A DNA stretch of 30,393 nucleotides from a virus: IMG/VR virus record IMGVR_UViG_3300029989_000117, positions 1 to 30,393 of that record. One strand, given 5' to 3'. The position numbers and the translations under genes are program-made. The notes below the pieces were generated by a model. The model ran no database searches, was not told the DNA's origin, and was given only the letters and a program-made list of their open reading frames with translations. This document shows positions 16,178 to 21,495 of the stretch, in pieces. Every line of letters starts with the position of its first letter. Position 1 is the first letter of the stretch.

Positions 16178-16273
16178 GGCCGAGTAGCTCAGTTGGTAGA
16201 GAGTTACTACAAGATTACACCCATCGTGGTGGTTGAGTAGTAAAGGGCGGGGGTTCGAGTCCCTCCTTGGCTG
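16178..16273 (+). tRNA. tRNA-like gene with enlarged anticodon arm
   Basis: Acceptor stem GGCCGAG (16178-16184) pairs with CTTGGCT (16266-16272), with two G-U pairs. The D arm (GCTC, AGTTGGTA, GAGA) has three of four pairs and the GG of a normal D loop. T stem GGGGG (16249-16253), loop TTCGAGT, CCCTC (16261-16265) is canonical. The variable loop is AGGGC. In place of the usual 5+7+5 anticodon arm, TTACTAC (16204-16210) pairs with GTAGTAA (16237-16243) around 26 nt that contain an inner CACC/GGTG hairpin; counting a standard 5-bp stem, the loop is 30 nt. CCA is not encoded. No anticodon with a U33 can be placed, so the decoding identity is unknown; it may need processing, or be a tRNA mimic or pseudogene. 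Confidence 0.65.
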
Positions 16274-16293
16274 CATACTAAAACAAGAATTAA

Positions 16294-17154
16294 ATGTCAA
16301 AATCAATGCTCGGAAGAGTTATCCGTAAAGGAAAAGAAGCGGAAGACACTTCCACCCCGAAAACACTATCTATAGTGGACGCAGTAGACAATGCTTGTGC
16401 TGGAGGAGTGACTGCCGTAGGGGCGTTTTCTCTAACTGGAATGAAACGTACTACGAAAGAGATTGTAAAACATCTGGATGATTTTAATCGTGAGGCTTTT
16501 TTCGTGGAGATGTTCAAACTGTACAATCTTGCAATGGCACCAGATGTCCGGGCTAAAAATGTTTTTCACCCATCGTCACTACTGGAGGATTGTCCAAGAA
16601 AACTTACGTACGATTTATTGAAGACACCTCCCTCTGATATTACGTATAGAGGAGTTACGGGTGGTCTGCAAAGAATATTTGATGTGGGTACTTGGTATCA
16701 CTTGTATCTGCAGAACATCTTGTATAAAATTGGGCTACTTGAAAACTCGGAAGTTCCAGTGGTAAACAAAGACCGGTTTATAAATGGTAAAGCGGATGGG
16801 TTGTTTAAGTTTGAGGTGTTTGGTGCTAAAACTGTGCTTGAGATAAAATCCATGAATAGTTTCATGTATTCAAAGGCTATTTTCCGACCGTTCAAAAAAC
16901 ACGAGGCACAAGCCTCTCTTTATGCAAAAGAACTCGGTGCTACAATGGTGCTGTATTTGTACATTAATAAGGATACCTCCGAAATGAAAGAGTTTCTTAT
17001 GCCGCTACATGAAGAAATGCTGGGGCAGCAATATACAAAAATCGACAAGGTTGTGGAGCATGTGAAAGCAAAAACGCTCCCTCCAAGAACTTGTGCAGAT
17101 AAAGTGTGTGACAAAGCACTCGCTTGCCCATTCAGAACATTGTGTTTTAAATAG
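16294..17154 (+). CDS. Cas4/RecB-like nuclease with Fe-S cysteines
   Basis: A 286-residue PD-(D/E)XK protein of the Cas4/AddB type. C100 follows HPSSLLED; a G-x-x-x-H helix (GTWYHLYLQ, near 136) comes next; the core is NGKADG (D168), then VLEIKS with E183 and K185; the helix HEAQASLYAKEL supplies the conserved Gln. The C-terminus has C267, C272, C278 and C284, which with C100 provide the ligands for a 4Fe-4S cluster. It would process DNA ends for recombination, replacing the exonuclease of other phages. No cas1/cas2 or CRISPR array is nearby, so an adaptation role is not implied. Starts 20 nt after the tRNA-like gene. Confidence 0.85.
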   Translation: MSKSMLGRVIRKGKEAEDTSTPKTLSIVDAVDNACAGGVTAVGAFSLTGMKRTTKEIVKHLDDFNREAFFVEMFKLYNLAMAPDVRAKNVFHPSSLLEDCPRKLTYDLLKTPPSDITYRGVTGGLQRIFDVGTWYHLYLQNILYKIGLLENSEVPVVNKDRFINGKADGLFKFEVFGAKTVLEIKSMNSFMYSKAIFRPFKKHEAQASLYAKELGATMVLYLYINKDTSEMKEFLMPLHEEMLGQQYTKIDKVVEHVKAKTLPPRTCADKVCDKALACPFRTLCFK

Positions 17155-17159
17155 GAGTT

Positions 17160-17450
17160 ATGCTTGCCAAAGAGTTTTATGGTAATGTTTCCTCTATGAG
17201 GTTACTTACCACTTGTGGGAGTTCCTCTGCGGAGAACAACGAACGGATGTATAATAAAACGGTAAAGGCTGACTGGAGGAAAGTCAGAAAGCTACTACGG
17301 AAACACTGCCCAGAGTATTTGTGGCTGATGTGGCGTAACCCATACAGATTCCACACTGTTCGTAAAGAGAAAATGATAATAGTTGTTCACTCAGCGATTG
17401 ATTACTTTTTTATACTTAATGATAATGGAGAAAACGAAATTTTTGATTGA
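17160..17450 (+). CDS. Hypothetical protein
   Basis: A 96-residue protein starting five bases after the Cas4-like stop. The middle is basic and aromatic (DWRKVRKLLRKHCPEYLWLMWRN near 38-60), so a nucleic-acid-binding helix is possible; the end is a short hydrophobic strand (IIVVHSAIDYFFIL) and an acidic tail. There are only two Cys residues and no metal motif. Its last 26-32 bases overlap the next gene in another frame. Family not recognised. Confidence 0.65.
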   Translation: MLAKEFYGNVSSMRLLTTCGSSSAENNERMYNKTVKADWRKVRKLLRKHCPEYLWLMWRNPYRFHTVRKEKMIIVVHSAIDYFFILNDNGENEIFD

Positions 17451-17865
17451 CCGTGCGAGTGGCACTACTGTATGGGTAGACGTCACTAATGGTATTGTGG
17501 AAAACGTCTACGGAGATGGTAAGCTCACCGAAAAAATGACAGAGGAGTACAAGGGTAAACACATTACACACTTGAAGAAAGACTTCGAGGAAAAAATGTC
17601 TATCACTTATACTTCTGTAAAACCTTTGGAGGTAGTAGGTGTTCTGCAAAAAATGAGTTTGTGTAAAAGCAATATTCGAGTAATAAAAACAGCCATGGAA
17701 CATCCCAACTGTCTACGTTCTGAGGCGTCTGAGTCTCTACGTGTACAGCAAGAGTTACTGGAACGTTTATTGGACGACGTGCAAACGGCGGTTGACAAAA
17801 TTGAAAAACACCATGGCTATTTATGGCCATATAATCGTGAACATTATGCCCGAAAAGACAGCTAA
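17425..17865 (+). CDS. Hypothetical helical protein
   Basis: I prefer the ATG at 17425 (146 residues); another ATG six bases earlier is equally possible, and the longer frame begins with a TTG. The first half has beta-strand-like segments (KFLIDR, TVWVDV), the second half is a long charged helix (about 75-135) with Leu/Glu/Gln spacing that suggests a coiled coil, ending in an aromatic, basic tail. It overlaps the gene before and the gene after. No catalytic motif and no name can be given. Confidence 0.65.
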   Translation: MEKTKFLIDRASGTTVWVDVTNGIVENVYGDGKLTEKMTEEYKGKHITHLKKDFEEKMSITYTSVKPLEVVGVLQKMSLCKSNIRVIKTAMEHPNCLRSEASESLRVQQELLERLLDDVQTAVDKIEKHHGYLWPYNREHYARKDS

Positions 17866-18313
17866 GGTGAAAGACACCAAGAAAAAACCTCAAGACCCTC
17901 TTGAAAAATTCAGAGAGGTATTTGGTGAGGTAAAAACTCCCGCGGGAGGGTTACCAATGATGTCTACCAAAATATCTGGGGAGTCCTCGGATACTCTTGG
18001 CAACATGATTTCTCGGTATTCCGCATGGAGAGAATTTACAGAAGACAGACATGCTGAGGCGTGTGCTGTGTATGCACAGGTAAAATCGGAGTATGATTTC
18101 GCTTGTGATAAAGCAATGCTTAATGCCAGAGAGGGTACTGTTACTGAAAAGAAAGCAGAGGCCAAGACCGGTAATATTGTTGCTCCCCTTGCAAAGAAAG
18201 TTTTGGAAGCGTCTATCTACATGGATTTGCTTGCCCGAAAATTGGATTCATTTAGTAATGTACTTTCCATGCTGAGCAGAGAGCTTACACGGAGGGGAGT
18301 AATGAACGCGTAG
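17846..18313 (+). CDS. Helical phage protein, possible recombination accessory
   Basis: The best start is the ATG at 17846, which overlaps the previous gene by 20 nt and gives 155 residues (MPEKTAKVK...). The frame is open further upstream to a GTG, but this would run inside the neighbour. Almost the whole protein looks helical: a region with SRYSAWREF, then SEYDFACDKAMLNAREGTV and an Ala/Lys-rich segment, ending in SRELTRRG. This helical layout with a terminal S-RE-x-x-RR resembles small uncharacterised phage proteins located near recombination genes. A T4 UvsY-like mediator role for the RecA-like protein is conceivable but unproven. Confidence 0.65.
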   Translation: MPEKTAKVKDTKKKPQDPLEKFREVFGEVKTPAGGLPMMSTKISGESSDTLGNMISRYSAWREFTEDRHAEACAVYAQVKSEYDFACDKAMLNAREGTVTEKKAEAKTGNIVAPLAKKVLEASIYMDLLARKLDSFSNVLSMLSRELTRRGVMNA

Positions 18314-18314
18314 T

Positions 18315-18635
18315 ATGAAAGATGTAACTTGGGAAGAAAAAATCCAAATAGCCCAGTGGGGAAACTCTGGCACTGACGAGGGGCAAGCTGCCATTCGGAA
18401 TTTTATCATTGAACGTATAGAGGACTTAGATGTCCAAACCACGTCAATGTTACTAAACAGTGTTGAGATTACCCCAAAGGCTTTTTTGGAAAATCCCGAA
18501 GCGTACTTGAAACTTCAAGAAAAGTATATCTCTTTCGGAGATGACAAATTCGGGGCCAGTGAGTATATAAGAGTGAATGTGTACTTAACTACTCTGAAAG
18601 ACGCGTATGAGAATGGACGACTAATAATAGAATAA
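18315..18635 (+). CDS. Hypothetical protein
   Basis: A 106-residue, acidic, mostly helical protein that starts one base after the previous stop. It has no Cys, no transmembrane segment and no motif that I can link to a reaction. The helix 'EGQAAIRNFIIERIEDL' and the second helix around LKLQEKYISF suggest a small all-alpha fold. One base separates it from the next gene, so both belong to one transcript. Confidence 0.6.
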   Translation: MKDVTWEEKIQIAQWGNSGTDEGQAAIRNFIIERIEDLDVQTTSMLLNSVEITPKAFLENPEAYLKLQEKYISFGDDKFGASEYIRVNVYLTTLKDAYENGRLIIE

Positions 18636-18636
18636 C

Positions 18637-19020
18637 ATGAAAAATAGATTACTCTTTATCTGCATTCTCCTAATTGGAGTTTCAGTACATGTGGACTCCC
18701 AGGTATTCACACGAAAAATAAAAGCTGTGTCTGTAAATTTCGGTTCGGGGTGGTCTAGGCAGAGTCCATGTTTCGTGGATGTGGTGTTTAATACGGATCA
18801 CCAGACAATCACACTTAATGCGGAAATAAAAGCCGTGTTCACTGTGGTCTGCTCTAAGGAAACAGTGGGGAAACATGCTGCTATCCTCCGTGGTATTCTA
18901 CGAGATAACACCCACAGAGAAATAAAATTTGAAATAATAACCTACCGAGACAACTCTGGAGACCTAATAATGGACTACGGAGATGTGCAGGTAAAGTATA
19001 AAGTTTACCCAAAGATATGA
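18637..19020 (+). CDS. Small exported protein with signal peptide
   Basis: A 127-residue protein that opens with MKNRLLFICILLIGVSVHVDSQ: basic start, a hydrophobic stretch of about 14 residues and a small/polar cleavage region, which is a Sec signal peptide (cleavage probably near residue 20-22; the internal Cys does not sit in a lipobox). The mature part is beta-rich with alternating strands (AVSVNFG, FVDVVFN, TITLNAEI, AVFTVVC) and two Cys that could form a disulfide in the periplasm. It could be a superinfection-exclusion or envelope protein; there is no direct evidence. Its stop overlaps the next ATG (ATGA). Confidence 0.7.
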   Translation: MKNRLLFICILLIGVSVHVDSQVFTRKIKAVSVNFGSGWSRQSPCFVDVVFNTDHQTITLNAEIKAVFTVVCSKETVGKHAAILRGILRDNTHREIKFEIITYRDNSGDLIMDYGDVQVKYKVYPKI

Positions 19021-19703
19021 TAACGCCAACACTACAAGAGTTGATGGACGAAATAGGAAAGTGGTCATCAGAACAATTCAAAGGACAGACCGCTGTTTCT
19101 AAATTACATCATTTGAAAAAAGAAGTCCCAGAGCTTATTGAAGCTATTGAGATTAATGAGAAGACCCCATTCAAGGATGGTAGAAAGAATATTTTGTTTG
19201 AGTTTGCGGACAACCTTATGTTACTACTGGACGCTGCCAACAAACAGAATATAACTGCGGATACCCTCATTTCGTTCACCGTGGAGAAACTCGCAATCAA
19301 TAAAAAACGTGAGTGGCACGCACCAGATGAAAATGGTGTCTACCTCCACGTAAAAAAGGGGCTCCCCGAGGGGGACAAACTCCCAGACCCTATTGAGGAA
19401 ACTTACCCAGTGGGTCTTACGTTGCTACCCAAAGTAGCAGGAGGGATACAGAGTTGTTTCATTGTTGAGGTAGAAACTGTTCCCCCCAACCATGCAGAAA
19501 GTTTTTGGCATTGCCTTACCGCTCCAGAGGATATTACTAAGGAGACTCTTCTCAGTATGCACAGACAGTATGTTCGAAAAGTTCGGATACACGTAGTACC
19601 AGTTATTATGGAGCAAAGAGACATTCTCGTAGAATTGTCCGTTACTGAACTGATAGACGATATAAACACTTTTGACAGATGGTATGCCAACAAGGAAGCT
19701 TAA
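19017..19703 (+). CDS. MazG/DUF550-type nucleotide pyrophosphohydrolase with extra C-terminal domain
   Basis: Residues about 15-112 match the dATP/dGTP pyrophosphohydrolase family (DUF550/MazZ-like). HLKKEVPEL supplies E36-x2-E39 and EFADNL supplies E62-x2-D65, the ExxE...ExxD magnesium site of all-alpha NTP pyrophosphatases; INKKREWH with a downstream DENGVYLHV is the conserved end of the family. The reaction would be dNTP to dNMP plus pyrophosphate. The other ~115 residues form a beta-rich region with no match known to me, so it may be a fusion. A nucleotide-pool role, such as lowering dGTP in competition with modified DNA, would fit the deazaguanine pathway, but is inference. Confidence 0.75.
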   Translation: MITPTLQELMDEIGKWSSEQFKGQTAVSKLHHLKKEVPELIEAIEINEKTPFKDGRKNILFEFADNLMLLLDAANKQNITADTLISFTVEKLAINKKREWHAPDENGVYLHVKKGLPEGDKLPDPIEETYPVGLTLLPKVAGGIQSCFIVEVETVPPNHAESFWHCLTAPEDITKETLLSMHRQYVRKVRIHVVPVIMEQRDILVELSVTELIDDINTFDRWYANKEA

Positions 19704-20103
19704 TAATGCAGTTGGCAAGAAGGAGAGAGTTCCCAAAAATCTTTTGCGGAAGAATAATGTCCTAGTAACGAAGCCAACCAGTAAGTCTACATGGAAAGGG
19801 TTCGAACGATTGGTAGCTACTTTCTTTGGGAGTAAGCGAGTTCCTTTGTCAGGTAGTAACAGTGGGCACGACACAAATAGTGACACGCTACACCCGAAAC
19901 TGTACATAGAGTGTAAGGTACGTGATAGGTTTGCGTTGTGGAGTTTATTCAAAGACACCGAGGACAAAGCTACTCGGGAGAAAAAAACTCCTATTGTCGC
20001 TATCAAACAAAAGGGTGAAAAAGGGTATCTTATCCTTATTCGTCCAGAAGACTTAGAAAAAGTTTACAAAATTAGGCAGGAAAGTATTGTTATTAAAGAA
20101 TAA
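19684..20103 (+). CDS. Small PD-(D/E)XK nuclease, resolvase-like
   Basis: Starting at the ATG at 19684 (the longer frame starts with TTG), this is 139 residues. The pattern KGFERLVATFFGSKRVPLSG gives the N-terminal Glu of helix 1 and the basic turn; SGHDTNSDTLHPKLYIECKVR gives the acidic residue and the E-x-K; a helix with KDTEDKATREKK follows, then ILIRPEDL. This order is that of phage and archaeal Hjc-type resolvases and related VRR-NUC-like enzymes. It is unlike the nuclease at 11211 in sequence but of the same superfamily, so the phage may carry two for different branched substrates. It overlaps the DUF550-type gene by 20 nt. Confidence 0.65.
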   Translation: MPTRKLNNAVGKKERVPKNLLRKNNVLVTKPTSKSTWKGFERLVATFFGSKRVPLSGSNSGHDTNSDTLHPKLYIECKVRDRFALWSLFKDTEDKATREKKTPIVAIKQKGEKGYLILIRPEDLEKVYKIRQESIVIKE

Positions 20104-20122
20104 CCACTATATTTGCACTGTT
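20087..20122 (+). promoter_or_regulatory. Bacteroidota-type promoter upstream of spoVS-like gene
   Basis: TTG at 20087-20089, an 18-nt spacer, and TATATTTG at 20108-20115, a full match to TAnnTTTG. The spacer is one or two bases shorter than usual. It lies at the end of the nuclease gene and would start a message near 20122, about 38 nt before the ATG at 20160. Confidence 0.65.
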
Positions 20123-20159
20123 CAAATTGTTACTACTCTTGGGACTCAATACAAACCAC

Positions 20160-20444
20160 ATGGACGGCGAAGTAAAAGAACCCAAAGTACTAAGATGTAA
20201 ATCTTCCACAGACGCAACAAAACTGGCCGGAAGCATCAATTCACTGCACCAAGAAGACCTATCCGTACCAATAGTGATACGAGTAATTGGAGCAGGAGCG
20301 TTAAATCAAGCTGTAAAAGCTGCCATAATTAGCAACAAGTTTTTTGCCCGAAAGGGTATCTCTGTTGCTTTACAACCATCCTTTCAAGACGCTGAGGGGG
20401 AGATGACAGCAATAGAGCTAAAAATTTTGTTCATCCGTAGCTAA
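20160..20444 (+). CDS. SpoVS-family (Alba-like) protein
   Basis: I use the ATG at 20160 (94 residues); the longer frame begins with a TTG near the promoter. The sequence tracks SpoVS: KSSTDATKLAGSI near the start, then IRVIGAGALNQAVKAAIISN with the hallmark IGAGALNQAVKA block, and a third strand with FQD-x-EGEMTAIEL corresponding to the DGEERTAIKL block of SpoVS. SpoVS has an Alba-like fold and in Bacillus affects sporulation and cell division, probably by binding nucleic acid. In a phage it may bind DNA or RNA or alter host cell-cycle control. It has its own promoter and is followed by another promoter-driven basic protein. Confidence 0.85.
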   Translation: MDGEVKEPKVLRCKSSTDATKLAGSINSLHQEDLSVPIVIRVIGAGALNQAVKAAIISNKFFARKGISVALQPSFQDAEGEMTAIELKILFIRS

Positions 20445-20460
20445 TTTCTTTCGAAATTCT

Positions 20461-20497
20461 TTGGTAGAACAAAAAAGATTCCTACATTTGCATCGGC
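20461..20497 (+). promoter_or_regulatory. Bacteroidota-type promoter of the basic protein gene
   Basis: TTG at 20461-20463, a 19-nt spacer and TACATTTG at 20483-20490, a full match to TAnnTTTG. Transcription would start near 20497 and give a leader of about 64 nt before the ATG at 20561. Confidence 0.75.
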
Positions 20498-20516
20498 GGT
20501 TCAACAGCTAATCGCC
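20495..20516 (+). promoter_or_regulatory. 5' leader hairpin
   Basis: GGCGGTT (20495-20501) pairs with AATCGCC (20510-20516), including one G-U, around an 8-nt loop. It is at or just after the expected transcription start and may stabilise the message of the short basic protein or control its start. Confidence 0.45.
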
Positions 20517-20560
20517 AGAAATAAAATAATACGCTGCAGACAAATAAATTACTTACCACC

Positions 20561-20683
20561 ATGGCAAAGAAATTGACAACTAAAGCCCCAGTAAAAAAAG
20601 CACCTGCGAAAGCTGCTGCTAAGAAAACTGCTCCTGCAAAAGGAGGTAAAGGTAAGGCTGCTGCTGCTGGCTCAAAAAGCTAA
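20561..20683 (+). CDS. Histone-H1-like Lys/Ala-rich small protein
   Basis: A 40-residue protein made almost only of Lys, Ala, Pro, Gly and Thr: AKKLTTKAPVKKAPAKAAAK is its first half, and the rest has KK, APAKGGKGKAAAA and a SKS end. This composition is that of histone H1 tails and bacterial Hc1/AlgP-type DNA-compacting proteins. It begins at an ATG preceded by A-rich sequence, is led by a full-consensus promoter and ends before a strong terminator, so it is a single-gene transcript made at high level. It may coat phage or host DNA, or neutralise charge. The modest length and simple composition limit certainty that the protein is functional. Confidence 0.75.
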   Translation: MAKKLTTKAPVKKAPAKAAAKKTAPAKGGKGKAAAAGSKS

Positions 20684-20710
20684 GAAAACAGTCTTGATTA
20701 TTTTGATTTC

Positions 20711-20744
20711 AAAAAGCTCCCCTCAAAAGGAGCTTTTGTTCTTT
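20711..20744 (+). terminator. Rho-independent terminator
   Basis: AAAAGCTCC (20712-20720) and GGAGCTTTT (20729-20737) are perfect complements around an 8-nt loop, followed by GTTCTTT. It ends the transcript of the basic protein gene and separates it from queC at 20758. Confidence 0.85.
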
Positions 20745-20757
20745 AATATAGATTATT

Positions 20758-21495
20758 ATGGAAAAAAGTGTTTTATTATTTTCGGGGGGCTTTGACTCCC
20801 TATTACAAGAATATCAGATTCATCCACACGTTCTACTCTACGTAGATATGAAAACGTCCTACTCCGAAAGGGAACTGGACGCGTTACGAAAACTTCCGAA
20901 GTCTTACCAAGATCGGCTAATCATTATTGAGTTTCCATTGGGAGCGTATGAACGTGAAAGTAAATACTTACCATACAGAAACCTTATCCTAGCTACGCTT
21001 GCCATGCAATATGGGCAACACGTTTATTTTGGGTTCAACGCTTCTGATGATGCCCCAGATAAGGATGACAAGTTCCTAAAGAAAACTACCTCACTGTTTA
21101 AGCATTTGAATAAGAATTGCATTCCCGACATGGGTTGGGACAATGAACGGTTCAGTTTCTCTGCACCATTCAAGGAAATGACAAAATCGGCAATGGTGCG
21201 GGCTAACTTGCAAGATGGAATGACTCCCGAATTTATACAGGGTATCCGTACGTGTTATGACTCAGAGAGTGAAAAGGGTTGCGGAAAATGCCGACCATGC
21301 CTTAATAAGGCGGTTGCTCTAATAAATAATAGTATCTTTGCTCCAGAATTGTTTGATACTCCTATTACTGTGGAAAGTATCAGTACTTTGTACAAGGAGG
21401 TAAAGGAACGCATAGAGGATGGCGACAACTTACCAATAAACTACGTAAATGAGGTCAAAAGAGCACGAAAACTTCTACGACAAAAAGAAAAATAA
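20758..21495 (+). CDS. queC: 7-cyano-7-deazaguanine synthase
   Basis: QueC converts 7-carboxy-7-deazaguanine to preQ0 with ATP and ammonia. The PP-loop motif is LLFSGGFDS (residues 6-14), YLPYRNLILATLA near 70-82 is the conserved helix, and the zinc site is C166, C175, C178 and C181 in the CGKCRPCLNK segment. At 245 residues it has no fused glutamine-amidotransferase (Gat) domain, unlike the Gat-QueC of phages that make archaeosine-type DNA. Its last 47 nt overlap the DpdA gene start, so the two are probably coupled. The 15-bp interval after the terminator suggests that it starts a new transcript, although I cannot place a promoter. Confidence 0.9.
   Translation: MEKSVLLFSGGFDSLLQEYQIHPHVLLYVDMKTSYSERELDALRKLPKSYQDRLIIIEFPLGAYERESKYLPYRNLILATLAMQYGQHVYFGFNASDDAPDKDDKFLKKTTSLFKHLNKNCIPDMGWDNERFSFSAPFKEMTKSAMVRANLQDGMTPEFIQGIRTCYDSESEKGCGKCRPCLNKAVALINNSIFAPELFDTPITVESISTLYKEVKERIEDGDNLPINYVNEVKRARKLLRQKEK

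Noticed and set aside
16211-16236. Group I intron or archaeal bulge-helix-bulge intron in the tRNA-like gene
   Set aside because: At 23 extra bases it is far too short for group I, and the bulges around the inner helix do not have the 3-4-3 pattern.
16294-17154. CRISPR adaptation locus suggested by the Cas4-like nuclease
   Set aside because: No cas1, cas2 or repeat-spacer array is visible; stand-alone Cas4-like proteins are common in phages.
20127-20159. TTG start for the SpoVS-like gene, and likewise TTG/GTG starts at 12564, 17383, 17741, 19672, 24292, 26597 and 29011
   Set aside because: Each has an in-frame ATG shortly downstream that fits promoter position or gene spacing better; several of the TTGs are part of a promoter.
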